From: Caryophanales bacterium UBA743
GTDB taxonomy: Bacteria; Bacillota_I; Bacilli_A; RFN20; CAG-826
Direction: 5' to 3'
Length of the DNA stretch: 64,000 nt
Assembly (NCBI GenBank): GCA_002297365.1
Contig: DBKT01000004.1
Location: forward strand, 124,001-188,000
Part shown: positions 47,745 to 56,630 of the stretch, piece after piece
Numbering within the stretch: position 1 is the stretch's first letter
Layout of the letters: each line of letters begins with the position of its first letter
Translations under genes and position numbers: made by a program
Notes under the pieces: model-generated
What the model was told of the DNA's origin: nothing
Databases searched by the model: none
Seen by the model: the letters and a program-made list of their open reading frames with translations, nothing else

Positions 47745-48647
47745 TTAGAATGATAAGGCAAATATCAAAGCCAACAAAGCAATATGCAACGGATAATAAA
47801 GATAACAGGCGTAGCGGAACCATTTCTTGTTATATCCTCTTTCCCCGTTATAAAACATGATCGGAATAATCGCCAAGATGGCGTAACTTTGCGGAGAAAT
47901 GGAAAAGTAGGGGTCTAATTGCGGGAAAAAATATGCGAACCCCCAAAAAAGGACGGTAACGATGGCAATAGAAGAAATGGCTAAAGTATTTGCCAAGCCC
48001 TGAAATTTTCTGCCCTCTTTGAATGCGCTCATGTCCACGTCGTTCTTCTTTTCCATGTTCTCAAGCTGTTTTTTGGCAAGAACCGGTCCGTAATAGATTC
48101 CTAAAAACATCAGAAAACCATAGAGGGAATAAGCGCATCGAGCCCATTCAGGAAGAGAGGAAGTCCATAGAGAAGTCAGATTGTTCGCGGCCGCATAAAT
48201 CTCACTTACTTGCATCGCATAGGAAAGAAGAATGAAACCTAATGGCAAAATCGAGAGAGCTTTCCACCAGCCTTGCTTTTCGATAAAGAAGATAAAAAGA
48301 GCATAGCAAAGCAAATCCGTGAAGGCCTGGGCGGCCGTCATTTGGAAATCGAGCCAATCCGTTTTATAAATAACGAACTGAACGATGAAGATGATCGCCC
48401 ATAGAATGGCTAAACGCAAAAGATAGTTCACGCGGTCATGGCTCTTATGAAGGCCCTCGGCCAGCATGAAGATGAAAAGGGGGAAGGATATCCTTCCGAG
48501 GATTCTTAAAAGCAAGGCAATCGAAGAAAATGCCTCATTCGTTCCGACATACATTTCCAAAAAATAGCCAACATGATCGAAAGTCATGGTCAAAATGGCA
48601 ACGATCTTGAGCCAGAATTCATTTAAAACCAGTGTTTTTTCTTTCAT
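47745..48647 (-). CDS. TraX-like membrane acyltransferase-family protein
   Basis: 300 aa, about eight helices. 'WLKIVAILTMTFDHVGYFLE' and 'LLLRILGRISFPLFIFMLAE' with 'GLHKSHDRVNYLLRL' match the TraX family, named after the F-pilin acetylase; most chromosomal members are uncharacterised membrane proteins. 'FYNGERGYNKKWFRYACYL' and 'YYPLHIALLALIF' form the typical ending. The start at 48647 follows AGGAAA and lies 2 nt beyond the CPBP stop. Confidence 0.85.
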   Translation of the reverse strand: MKEKTLVLNEFWLKIVAILTMTFDHVGYFLEMYVGTNEAFSSIALLLRILGRISFPLFIFMLAEGLHKSHDRVNYLLRLAILWAIIFIVQFVIYKTDWLDFQMTAAQAFTDLLCYALFIFFIEKQGWWKALSILPLGFILLSYAMQVSEIYAAANNLTSLWTSSLPEWARCAYSLYGFLMFLGIYYGPVLAKKQLENMEKKNDVDMSAFKEGRKFQGLANTLAISSIAIVTVLFWGFAYFFPQLDPYFSISPQSYAILAIIPIMFYNGERGYNKKWFRYACYLYYPLHIALLALIFALSF

Positions 48648-48649
48648 AA

Positions 48650-49522
48650 TTATTTTCCTGTGGCAAGAAGACAAGAGACGACGGCTAAGACATTGTTCAT
48701 CGCATGGGCAAGAAAAGATCCGCCGAAACCAAACTTATCATAGGCGAAGCATAAACAAAGGCCTGCTATGAGATAAGAAGGATAAGACAGCCATTCATTC
48801 AGACTTCCAAAATCCTTCATATGAATCAAGCCAAATAAAGCGCCGACAACCGCATAAGCGAGCACGGTATTGATCCTTTTGAAGAAGGTGAAAGCTCCGA
48901 CCCTGTAGGTAAGTTCTTCAACAAACGGAGCGATTAAGCCGGTAACGAAGATGGCTAAAAGAGGGGAGGCCTGAATCGTTTCTTCGACGACGCTTTGGTT
49001 AATGTTTGTCGAAGCCCCTAACTTTATAGCGATGCTATTCCAAATGCCCGAAAGCACAATCATGGCAAAGCCAACGGCAAAGCCGGAAAGGATTTTCAAA
49101 TTGGAAAAAGACCTAAAAAGCCTTCTATTGTCTTTCCAAAGGTACAAAAGCATGCCAACAAAAACCAATGCATAGGCCAAATCGTTAACCAACAAAGTGA
49201 AACCGACGCTGGAAGAGTATTCGGTGAGCGCCGATTCCAACTCATCTCCCGAAAGGCCCATTTGAACATAACGCATCGCTTCCGCATTCAAAGCGATTAT
49301 GCCAATGAATTGGGCTAATAAAAACAAACCGACGAAACCAATCAAGAAAAGACCGATTTCTCGATAAACCCCAAGAGTCAAAAGAGAGGAAAAACAACGG
49401 CCTCGCGGATCGATATCTTTGTTTTCCTGCCCGCATTTAGGGCAAGAAGAAGACAAAGGGTCGTAATGCTTGCCGCATTTCGGGCAAACAGAACGACGAA
49501 AAGGATTAAAGAAATATTTCAT
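48650..49522 (-). CDS. CPBP intramembrane protease with N-terminal zinc ribbon
   Basis: 290 aa. Residues 13-33 have two CxxC pairs ('CPKCGKHYDPLSSSCPKCGQ') that would bind zinc in the cytoplasm. Then about eight helices with CPBP (Abi/Rce1) motifs: 'FVEELTYRVGAFTFF' (EExxxR), 'GALFGLIHM' and 'FLAHAMNNVLA'. Members cleave membrane proteins or prenylated peptides, or act in bacteriocin self-immunity. TAGACT (49531-49536) is 8 nt before the ATG with no ribosome site. First of an operon with the TraX-like gene and perhaps trxA; divergent from yigZ. Confidence 0.85.
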   Translation of the reverse strand: MKYFFNPFRRSVCPKCGKHYDPLSSSCPKCGQENKDIDPRGRCFSSLLTLGVYREIGLFLIGFVGLFLLAQFIGIIALNAEAMRYVQMGLSGDELESALTEYSSSVGFTLLVNDLAYALVFVGMLLYLWKDNRRLFRSFSNLKILSGFAVGFAMIVLSGIWNSIAIKLGASTNINQSVVEETIQASPLLAIFVTGLIAPFVEELTYRVGAFTFFKRINTVLAYAVVGALFGLIHMKDFGSLNEWLSYPSYLIAGLCLCFAYDKFGFGGSFLAHAMNNVLAVVSCLLATGK

Positions 49523-49530
49523 ATGAAGAT

Positions 49531-49578
49531 AGTCTAAACGAATCGCTTTGCTATTTCACGGAAAAATATTGATATAAT
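49531..49578. promoter_or_regulatory. Divergent -10 boxes for leaderless CPBP and yigZ genes
   Basis: Minus TAGACT (49531-49536) is 8 nt from the 49522 start; plus TATAAT (49573-49578) is 6 nt from the 49585 start. A TTGCTA (49548-49553) lies 19 bp before the plus -10. Confidence 0.55.
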
Positions 49579-49584
49579 CAATCC

Positions 49585-50190
49585 ATGAAAATTCCTTTCG
49601 AATATCAGGAAAAAGAGATAGATGTATTGGGTTCGCGTTTCATTGCCGTAATGATGCCTCTAGAACGATTCGAGGAGATCGATGCATGCCTGGAAACGGT
49701 TAAAGACAAATATCCCAAAGCAACCCATTACCCTTTTGCAGCTCGTTACCTTCCAAACGAAAAGGCCTCGGATGATGGAGAGCCTTCTCATTCTACAGGG
49801 ATTCCTCTTTTATCTTTGCTTCAGCAAAAAGAAATCGATCATATTTTTCTTTGTGTCGTCCGTTATTTCGGAGGGACGAAATTAGGCCTTTCCCGCTTGA
49901 CGAGAACCTATCGGGAAATAGCCGCCCATTTATTAAACGAAGGCACTTTCGCGCGGGAAATTTCGATTTTAATGGAAAGAATATCCTTGTCTTATTCCGA
50001 TTTTGAGTACTTGAAAAGGAAAACCAAAGATCTCGATGTAGAGATAAAAGATGTGGAATATGATATTTCCGTAAAACTCTCTTTGATGGGAAATGCTAAA
50101 ATACTAAACAGTGTTTTGGAACTCTTTCCAAATGCCCAGATTCTGAATGAGAAAGAAATGAAAATAAAAAGGAGAATCCCCAATGATTAA
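49585..50190 (+). CDS. yigZ: YigZ/IMPACT-family protein
   Basis: 201 aa. 'ATHYPFAARYLPNEKASDDG' followed by 'EPSHSTGIPLL' and 'FLCVVRYFGGTKLGLSRLTR' are the IMPACT N-terminal domain; the C-terminal half is the EF-G-like UPF0029 domain. YigZ is conserved, and a link to translation control is proposed from the eukaryotic relative IMPACT; bacterial function is unclear. It has no Shine-Dalgarno sequence and probably a leaderless mRNA. Overlaps the next gene by 8 nt. Confidence 0.92.
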   Translation: MKIPFEYQEKEIDVLGSRFIAVMMPLERFEEIDACLETVKDKYPKATHYPFAARYLPNEKASDDGEPSHSTGIPLLSLLQQKEIDHIFLCVVRYFGGTKLGLSRLTRTYREIAAHLLNEGTFAREISILMERISLSYSDFEYLKRKTKDLDVEIKDVEYDISVKLSLMGNAKILNSVLELFPNAQILNEKEMKIKRRIPND

Positions 50191-51472
50191 CGCAGATGAA
50201 TTCGCAGAACGCAGAGCCCGTTTGTTGGCTCTTATGGATACTAATTCCGCTTTGGTGCTTTATTCCGGAGTCGGAAAGGTTAGCAGCGCAGATGAAACCT
50301 ATCCCTTCGAGGTAAATCGCAACTTCTATTACCTTACCGGCATCGATCAAGAAGACTCCGCTCTTTTGCTTGTTAACTCCTATGGCGAGATGAAAGAATT
50401 CCTCTTTATTTCCCCTTTTGACGAAAGAAAGGAGAAATGGTATGGGAAACGTCTCACCCCCCAAGAGGCCTCTAAGATTTCCGGTTTCAAAAACATTCAA
50501 GTGATTGATTCCCTTACGGCTAAAATCGATGAGGTGTTAAACCCTAAGTTTGCCGTTTATGGTGAGGTAAACAAACTCTATTTGGATTTGGACCGCGAAA
50601 TCAAAATCGCGGATGAAATGACCACAAGAGATTTGAAGAAGACCTTGGAAACCACCTATCCTAATGTTGCTGTCTCTGATGCCTATCCTTTATTGACGAC
50701 GCTTCGTTTGAGAAAATCCGTTCGCGAAATCGCCGAGCTTCGTTCTGCCATCGATACGACGCAAATCGGCATCTATTCCGTTTGGTCTTGCATGCGTCCA
50801 GGAATCCACGAATATGAACTGGCAGATCTTTTCTTAAAGACCGTTAACGATTTGAATGGCTATGAAGGTTTGGCCTTCCCGACGATCATGGCTTCGGGAA
50901 TTCATGGCACGACCCTCCATTACCCAACTCCGATGGACGCCTTAAAGGATGGAGATCTTCTCCTCTCTGATTTGGGTTCCAGAAAGAATTATTATTGCGC
51001 GGATGTCACCCGCACGGTGCCGGTGAATGGCAAATTCACCCCTCTTCAAAAGCAGGTTTATGAAATTGTTTTGGGGTGTAATAAAATGATCGCCAATAAA
51101 GCAAGGCCCGGTATCACGATTGCCGACCTTCAAGAAGCGGCCGTGGATTATCTTGCCACTGAGTGCTTGGCTGCAGGGTTCATTGAGAACAAAGAAGACA
51201 TCATTAATTATTATTTCCATAACATCTCTCATTTCATCGGTTTGGACACCCACGATCCATACCTGTCCCCATTAAAAGGGGAATACAAGAAAGTTCCTCT
51301 TGAAGCCGGTATGGTCATATCCGATGAACCCGGCCTTTATATGGCGGATAGGGGAATTGGAATCCGCATTGAGGACGATCTTCTTATCACCAATGATGGC
51401 TGTGAAGTTCTCTCAAGCAAAATCATCAAGGAAGTTTCCGATATCGAAAACGCCTTGGCGAATAAGCGTTAA
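50183..51472 (+). CDS. pepP: Xaa-Pro aminopeptidase (M24 family)
   Basis: 429 aa. N-terminal creatinase-like domain (1-170, 'YLTGIDQEDSALLLVNSYGE') and pita-bread catalytic domain with the metal ligands in 'LLSDLGSRKNYYCADVTRTV' (Asp, Asp), 'HFIGLDTHD' (His), 'MVISDEPGLYM' and 'GIGIRIEDDLLI' (Glu, Glu). Removes N-terminal residues before proline. AAAGGAGA precedes the ATG. Coupled to yigZ. Confidence 0.93.
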   Translation: MINADEFAERRARLLALMDTNSALVLYSGVGKVSSADETYPFEVNRNFYYLTGIDQEDSALLLVNSYGEMKEFLFISPFDERKEKWYGKRLTPQEASKISGFKNIQVIDSLTAKIDEVLNPKFAVYGEVNKLYLDLDREIKIADEMTTRDLKKTLETTYPNVAVSDAYPLLTTLRLRKSVREIAELRSAIDTTQIGIYSVWSCMRPGIHEYELADLFLKTVNDLNGYEGLAFPTIMASGIHGTTLHYPTPMDALKDGDLLLSDLGSRKNYYCADVTRTVPVNGKFTPLQKQVYEIVLGCNKMIANKARPGITIADLQEAAVDYLATECLAAGFIENKEDIINYYFHNISHFIGLDTHDPYLSPLKGEYKKVPLEAGMVISDEPGLYMADRGIGIRIEDDLLITNDGCEVLSSKIIKEVSDIENALANKR

Positions 51473-51483
51473 AGAAAGAAATA

Positions 51484-51510
51484 AGGGCTTTTTCCAAGAA
51501 GCCCTTTTTC
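51484..51510 (+). terminator. Terminator after the Xaa-Pro aminopeptidase gene
   Basis: AGGGCTT/AAGCCCT stem with 8-nt loop and TTTTTCTTTTC. Confidence 0.85.
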
Positions 51511-51563
51511 TTTTCTTCCTTCTGTTCCATAATATCGGAAAATAGATAACAAGGAACCCCACT

Positions 51564-53048
51564 ATGAAGAAATATATTTTGGCGATAGACCAAGGTACGA
51601 CTTCAACGCGTGCCATACTTATCTCTCACTCGGGAGAAAAACTTTTTCATGCTCAGCGCCCAGTCGAATGCCTTTACCCCAAGCCAGGATGGGTGGAGCA
51701 AGACGCTAATTCCATATGGATTTCCGTGGTTGACGTCATCAATGAACTCTTAATCGTTTCCGGAGCGAAAATGGAAGAAATCGCCGCCATTGGCATCACC
51801 AATCAAAGGGAAACGACGGTGGTTTGGGAAAAAGAGACGGGGAAAGCCATCCATAAGGCGATTGTATGGCAGTCCAAGCAGACCCAAGAGATTTGCGAAC
51901 GTTTCGGGCATCATACAGAAATGATTCGCCAAAAGACGGGTCTTCGCATTAATCCTTATTTCAGCGCCTCGAAAATCCGCTTCATTCTTGAAAATACCCC
52001 CAAAGGAGAAGAAAGGATGAACAAAGGGGAGCTCCTTTTCGGAACCATTGATAGCTGGCTAATTTATAAAATGACGCAAGGAAAAGTCCATGCGACGGAT
52101 TATTCCAATGCATCACGCACCCTTCTTTTCAATATTAAAGAACTATGCTGGGACAAGGAGCTTCTAAAGATGTGGAACATCAATCGCAATATGCTTCCTG
52201 AGGTGAAGGATAATAATGCCGATTATGGCGAAGCGACATTTTTTCCAGGAGGCGCTCATATCTTTGGCGTGGCAGGAGACCAGCAGGCTGCCCTCTTTGG
52301 CCAATGCTGTTTTGAAAAAGGCCAATCGAAGAATACGTATGGCACCGGTTGTTTCATGCTAATGAACACGGGAGAAGAGCCCATTTTCTCTCGCAACGGC
52401 CTTTTAACGACGATTGCCTGGAAAATAGGCCATAAAACGACTTATGCTCTTGAGGGATCCGTCTTTATTGGCGGTGCCGTTGTCCAATGGCTTCGCGATG
52501 AGATGAATTGGTTTAAAAACTCTGCTCAATCGGAAGAATACGCTTCAAGAAAGAGAGACACCAATGGCGTGTATGTCGTGCCTGCTTTTGTTGGCTTAGG
52601 CACGCCATATTGGGATGACGATGCAAGGGGCGCCATTTTTGGGTTAACAAGGGGCGCTGACCGTCATAACATCACTCGTGCCGCTTTATATTCCATCGCC
52701 TATCAATCCACGGATGTGATTAAAACGATGCAAGAAGACGCGAATTTGGATCTATCTGTCTTGAAAGTGGATGGAGGGGCTTCCGCCAATGAGATGCTAA
52801 TGCAATTCCAAGCCGACATCCTTCAGGCGGAAGTGCGTTTGCCTTCTTGTGTGGAAACCACAGCTTTAGGCGCTGGATATTTAGCGGGATTAGGATGTGG
52901 TTTCTGGAAGGATTTGAGAGAAATCGAAGCGAATCATTGCTGCTCAAAACGCTATTATCCGAAGATGAACGCAAAAGAAGCGGAATCTCTTTATGATGGT
53001 TGGAAAGAAGCGGTGAAAGCAACGCGTGCGTATAAGCCCCAAAAATGA
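51564..53048 (+). CDS. glpK: Glycerol kinase
   Basis: 494 aa, FGGY family. 'LAIDQGTTSTRAILISHSG', 'GITNQRETTVVWEKETG' followed by 'KAIHKAIVWQSKQT' (substrate and nucleotide motifs), 'TDYSNASRTLLFNI' and 'VDGGASANEMLMQFQADIL' identify GlpK. It converts glycerol and ATP to glycerol-3-phosphate in the cytoplasm. AAGGAA lies before the ATG. No glycerol facilitator or glycerol-3-phosphate dehydrogenase is adjacent. The next gene's -10 lies within 10 nt of its stop. Confidence 0.96.
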   Translation: MKKYILAIDQGTTSTRAILISHSGEKLFHAQRPVECLYPKPGWVEQDANSIWISVVDVINELLIVSGAKMEEIAAIGITNQRETTVVWEKETGKAIHKAIVWQSKQTQEICERFGHHTEMIRQKTGLRINPYFSASKIRFILENTPKGEERMNKGELLFGTIDSWLIYKMTQGKVHATDYSNASRTLLFNIKELCWDKELLKMWNINRNMLPEVKDNNADYGEATFFPGGAHIFGVAGDQQAALFGQCCFEKGQSKNTYGTGCFMLMNTGEEPIFSRNGLLTTIAWKIGHKTTYALEGSVFIGGAVVQWLRDEMNWFKNSAQSEEYASRKRDTNGVYVVPAFVGLGTPYWDDDARGAIFGLTRGADRHNITRAALYSIAYQSTDVIKTMQEDANLDLSVLKVDGGASANEMLMQFQADILQAEVRLPSCVETTALGAGYLAGLGCGFWKDLREIEANHCCSKRYYPKMNAKEAESLYDGWKEAVKATRAYKPQK

Positions 53049-53049
53049 C

Positions 53050-53055
53050 TATAAT
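53050..53055 (+). promoter_or_regulatory. -10 box for a leaderless gene
   Basis: TATAAT 6 nt before the ATG at 53062; weak -35 (TGCGTA, 53027-53032) and no ribosome site. Confidence 0.5.
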
Positions 53056-53061
53056 GGTGTT

Positions 53062-53667
53062 ATGCCAGTTTGCTTTCTAAAAGAAAAAGAATACGTCGTC
53101 ATCGCATCGAGGAATCGAATCCCATATTACCAAAATATTCAAAAGAATTCTTCTCTCTCCATGGAAATCATGACCCTTGAGGATATGAAGGCTCTTTTCC
53201 TTTTGCCAAACCCAGAACGCCATTTTATAAATAAAGAAATCTTGATATCTGGATATTACGCCAAAGGAAACGTGTTCGCCCATTACTTGAATTCCCTATC
53301 TCACAACATGGCAATCGGCTATGAGATTGAGCCCAGAAGAAAAGACGCTCTTTCAGAGACTTTGTACGAAAATGATGCGGAGGAATTATCCTCCATTATC
53401 GAAAAAGCCCAAGACATTCATGGAAAATGCCCTTCAAAACCCCTTTATTTTTTGAATTTGGCTCCGAAAGAAAAGAAAATCGTCAAAGAAAAAATTCCTT
53501 TTGCAAGTATCCTTTGCGGCTATTGCTTGCCTCTAGATGGGTTTTCTTTTTTCCTCCATTGGAACAAAGAAAAAACTTTCACGAAGGAAGACAAAGCGGA
53601 CCGCAAAATGGCCCTGACGTCCCCTTTGCTTCTTTCCCTTTCCTCTAGCAAACGATATAAGTTTTGA
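53062..53667 (+). CDS. Unrecognised 201-aa protein
   Basis: 201 aa, mixed alpha/beta, no membrane helix or signal peptide. The middle part 'YGKCPSKP'-like region and 'LAPKEKKIVKEKIPFASILC' match nothing I know. The first half ('VVIASRNRIPYYQNIQKNSS', 'DMKALFLLPNPERHFINKEI') could be an alpha/beta binding fold. The start at 53062 is chosen because TATAAT precedes it by 6 nt; an upstream in-frame start at 53026 overlaps glpK. Two short genes of unknown function follow one another here. Confidence 0.65.
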   Translation: MPVCFLKEKEYVVIASRNRIPYYQNIQKNSSLSMEIMTLEDMKALFLLPNPERHFINKEILISGYYAKGNVFAHYLNSLSHNMAIGYEIEPRRKDALSETLYENDAEELSSIIEKAQDIHGKCPSKPLYFLNLAPKEKKIVKEKIPFASILCGYCLPLDGFSFFLHWNKEKTFTKEDKADRKMALTSPLLLSLSSSKRYKF

Positions 53668-53691
53668 TTTTCTCAATAAGGAAGGTAGAAT
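53664..53691 (+). promoter_or_regulatory. Promoter, probably leaderless (DUF5677-like gene)
   Basis: TTGATT (53664-53669), 16-bp spacer, TAGAAT (53686-53691), 6 nt before the ATG at 53698. AAGGAAGG lies just upstream of the -10 and would be lost from such a transcript. Confidence 0.55.
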
Positions 53692-53697
53692 TAGGTT

Positions 53698-54816
53698 ATG
53701 CCGGGCAATTTGAATAAAGAACAATATTTCTCTCTCTTGAAGGCGCTTAATATACCTTCTTCCTTGAATTGGGATTTCTTGTTCCAGGTTTATCTTGACG
53801 CGAAAGAATCCTCCAAAAGCTTTGCGGAAAACAATAATGTCATTGCCAATCTCGACGTGAATGACATTACTTTGACTTTGTATTTGGCAAACGAGCATTA
53901 TTTCTATTTGCTTACGCACCCGTCCAATTCCGGTAAGAAGTTGACCAACGATGAGAAATATGAGCAATTCCTTCTCTCAATCGCCCTAGACAAATATTAT
54001 ACAAATGAGCATTTAGCTTATAAAAACGCGGCCTTCACGAACCGTTTTCAGCCAGAGATCTCTACGATTTCTCTTTATATCAATTTCATTTTGGGGATGC
54101 TTGGGAGATATAAGCAAGGCGATCCGAAGCAAACTCTGATTGTGGACATTATGCAAAAAGGCTTTTCGATGGCGCAGTGCATCCTATCTTTGCTCACAGG
54201 CGGTTTTGAAACCGAGGCTTTTTCGACCTGGAGAACTCTCCATGAAAATGAATGCATTCTTCTGAGTCTGGTCCGTTTTGGGCAACCGGTAGTGGATGAA
54301 TATCTCAAACATATGCGATATGCCGTATGTTTCCGTGGGGGCATTCCTTCAAAGGAAGAAACCGATAAGGTCTTTCTTCAAATCAAAGAAGGAATGAAAT
54401 CCCATGACTTAAAAAGCAAAGACATGAAACGTTTCATCGAGTATGGTTGGCTTTATGCGGTTCCCGAATTGGAATCTGAGGGTGGTTTCAAATTAAATTT
54501 CCGCGATGGAGTGGAAAGAGCCGCCCGTCTTCGCGATTATTCTAAAGTTTACGAGATGTCTAGCGAAATCGCCCATTCCTCTCCCTTATTAATTTATTCA
54601 CGCAAAGATTATTTCTATCTCATTACCTTGTTGAATCTTTACGAATCCTTCTTCCGCATCGAAAAAGTTTTCTCTTCCCTTTATATTTCCACGACTTCCA
54701 AGGAAGAGCAACAATCCTACCTTCGAATGCAAAGCCTTTATAAAGGAGAGCTTCAGGCATGTTATTCTTTGATGCAAAAACGCTGGCAAAAACTAAATGA
54801 AAGCCAGCCTAAATAA
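53698..54816 (+). CDS. DUF5677-like helical protein
   Basis: 372 aa, mainly helical. The central part 'GFSMAQCILSLLTGGFETEA' followed by 'FSTWRTLHENECILLSLVRF', and later 'YSKVYEMSSEIAHSSPLLIY', has the pattern of DUF5677 proteins, in which a conserved R-x-L-x-E and a later histidine lie in a helical bundle. Function is unknown; relatives often occur in defence or phage-related contexts but nothing here supports that. Monocistronic with a terminator shared with the convergent nucleoside-kinase gene. Confidence 0.65.
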   Translation: MPGNLNKEQYFSLLKALNIPSSLNWDFLFQVYLDAKESSKSFAENNNVIANLDVNDITLTLYLANEHYFYLLTHPSNSGKKLTNDEKYEQFLLSIALDKYYTNEHLAYKNAAFTNRFQPEISTISLYINFILGMLGRYKQGDPKQTLIVDIMQKGFSMAQCILSLLTGGFETEAFSTWRTLHENECILLSLVRFGQPVVDEYLKHMRYAVCFRGGIPSKEETDKVFLQIKEGMKSHDLKSKDMKRFIEYGWLYAVPELESEGGFKLNFRDGVERAARLRDYSKVYEMSSEIAHSSPLLIYSRKDYFYLITLLNLYESFFRIEKVFSSLYISTTSKEEQQSYLRMQSLYKGELQACYSLMQKRWQKLNESQPK

Positions 54817-54842
54817 CTACACGTCCCCCTTATATTTAAAAA

Positions 54843-54866
54843 AGAGCCCTTGTTTCCAAGAGCTCT
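54843..54866. terminator. Bidirectional terminator between convergent genes
   Basis: AGAGC-c-CTTG pairs with CAAG-a-GCTCT around TTTC, with A and T runs on the two sides. Confidence 0.7.
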
Positions 54867-54870
54867 ATTT

Positions 54871-56526
54871 TCATACATCCGCGTAACAAGAGCCGCCAAT
54901 GAATTCCCTTATTAAGGAATTTGATGGAACCCATTCATCGGACATATCGATGAAGAATTTAAGCATTCCGATCAAACGGTGCGCATCCGAGTGATAAGGA
55001 GAATCATTTGACAAAGCCTGAAGAAGCGGTAAAGCGTATTTCTTCATGACCGCTAACTCATAAGGAAGGAAACTGTTAAAGACATAGTCGCAGCCTTCTT
55101 GATATGGATAAATCCATTTGAATTCGCCAGCGCGAACTTTTGCCCACATGGAGAAGGTTTCCTCGGCTGGAGAATTACGGAACTTCTTATCTCTGACTAA
55201 GCGACGTAACAAACGCAAATCCGTCAAGGAGAGGGGGTTATGATCATCCAAATTGATCTGGGCTTGAGGAGAGATGAATATCTTAAATTTCTGACTCTTT
55301 GGAATTTGGAAAGTAAGGCGATCATTCAAAGCGTGAATGCCCTCAATGATAATAGGCTGATCTTTTTCCAATGTAAGTTTTCTTCCAGGGACGCGGTGCC
55401 CGACATTGAAATCGAATTTCGGAAGATCGGTTTCCTCTCCGTTAATCAAACTGAGAAGGTTTTCATTGAAATAATCGATGTCGATCGCCTCGATGGTTTC
55501 ATAATCGGGTTCGCCATCTTCTCCCAAAGGCGTCTTATCTCTTGGAAGATAATAATCATCGGTCGAAAGACGGATGGGTTTGATTCCGCGAGAAAGCAAT
55601 TCAATTCTCAAACGATTTGCAAAAGTGGTTTTGCCACTGGAAGAAGGTCCGGCAATGCAGATAATGCGGATATCTTGGACATTGTCTTCGATCATTTGGC
55701 CCAATTCCACCAACTGACGGTTATGACGGTCCTCGCATACGTTAATTAATTCGGCTGGACCAGCCGTCTTAATTTCGTTGTTGATGCCAGCTACGGTTGA
55801 AATGCCGACAACCTTAGCCCAGTCATGTGACTCTTTCAAAGTTTTTCTAAAGGTAGGGGCGTCTTCAAAATCGGGAATCTGGCCATTGCATTCAGAACGT
55901 GGGTATTGAACTAAAAAACCCGACCCATATAGGCGAATCTTATAAGAATGAATATACCCCGTGGAAGGGACGAGATGGGAATACATATAGTCCAAATACC
56001 CATCGCAATCATAAAAATGGACGGTTTTTTCCGGACGGTATTCCAAGATGTCTTTCTTATCCAAGAAGCCTCTCTGATCGTAAATCTTTTCCGCTTCAGC
56101 ATTTGAAACGACCATTCGTTTCAAAGGGTAATCGGCTTTCACAATGCGGTTCATCTCTTCATTCACTTTATTGAACATCGCATTATTCGCTTTCACGGTT
56201 GGATCCAATAAGTGCACGGAAATGCAACGGCTGATGTTGTAAGCCAAACGGATTTTCAAATTTGGATAAGCCCTTGAAAAAGCCATGGAAATCAAATATC
56301 TCAAAGATGCCTCATACATTTTCATGGCTTGCGTTGATTTTAAATCTAAAAATTCGACTTCCGCATCGTAATAAATCTCGTAAGTCAATTCTCTTACGCG
56401 GTTATTCACCTTAGCGCAAATGATGCTTTTATTCGCTTTTTGCTCATCGCTCAGAAGGTCTAATACGGCAACCTTTTTATCAAACTCTCTGCTGAGATTG
56501 CCAATCTTAATTGTGAATTTCTGCAT
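54871..56526 (-). CDS. TGS-domain nucleoside (uridine-type) kinase
   Basis: 551 aa. N-terminal TGS-like domain (1-65), then a threonyl-tRNA-synthetase second-additional-domain-like part (65-220, 'CISVHLLDPTVKANN'), then a uridine kinase/phosphoribulokinase domain with P-loop 'IAGPSSSGKTTFANRLRIEL' (about 290), 'STDDYYLPRDKTPLGEDGEP' and 'DFNVGHRVPGRKLTL'. This three-part fusion is a known family in Firmicutes and Bacteroidetes annotated as nucleoside or uridine kinase; the role of the synthetase-like part is unclear. Full length. It is divergent from the atp operon. Confidence 0.88.
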   Translation of the reverse strand: MQKFTIKIGNLSREFDKKVAVLDLLSDEQKANKSIICAKVNNRVRELTYEIYYDAEVEFLDLKSTQAMKMYEASLRYLISMAFSRAYPNLKIRLAYNISRCISVHLLDPTVKANNAMFNKVNEEMNRIVKADYPLKRMVVSNAEAEKIYDQRGFLDKKDILEYRPEKTVHFYDCDGYLDYMYSHLVPSTGYIHSYKIRLYGSGFLVQYPRSECNGQIPDFEDAPTFRKTLKESHDWAKVVGISTVAGINNEIKTAGPAELINVCEDRHNRQLVELGQMIEDNVQDIRIICIAGPSSSGKTTFANRLRIELLSRGIKPIRLSTDDYYLPRDKTPLGEDGEPDYETIEAIDIDYFNENLLSLINGEETDLPKFDFNVGHRVPGRKLTLEKDQPIIIEGIHALNDRLTFQIPKSQKFKIFISPQAQINLDDHNPLSLTDLRLLRRLVRDKKFRNSPAEETFSMWAKVRAGEFKWIYPYQEGCDYVFNSFLPYELAVMKKYALPLLQALSNDSPYHSDAHRLIGMLKFFIDMSDEWVPSNSLIREFIGGSCYADV

Positions 56527-56616
56527 ATCTTACTCCCTAACTGTAACAAAACTTAGACTTTTTATCGAAAAAAGGCAATGGTTTTGCCAACTATGATACC
56601 GATTAGATAACAACCA

Positions 56617-56630
56617 TGCAAGCGCTTTCA
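56617..56630. promoter_or_regulatory. cre-type site (CcpA) before the atp operon
   Basis: TGCAAGCGCTTTCA fits the catabolite-responsive element consensus TGNAANCGNTNNCA at every fixed position. A possible promoter (TTGCCA 56584-56589, TAGATA 56604-56609, 14-bp spacer) lies just upstream, so binding here would block transcription. Confidence 0.65.
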
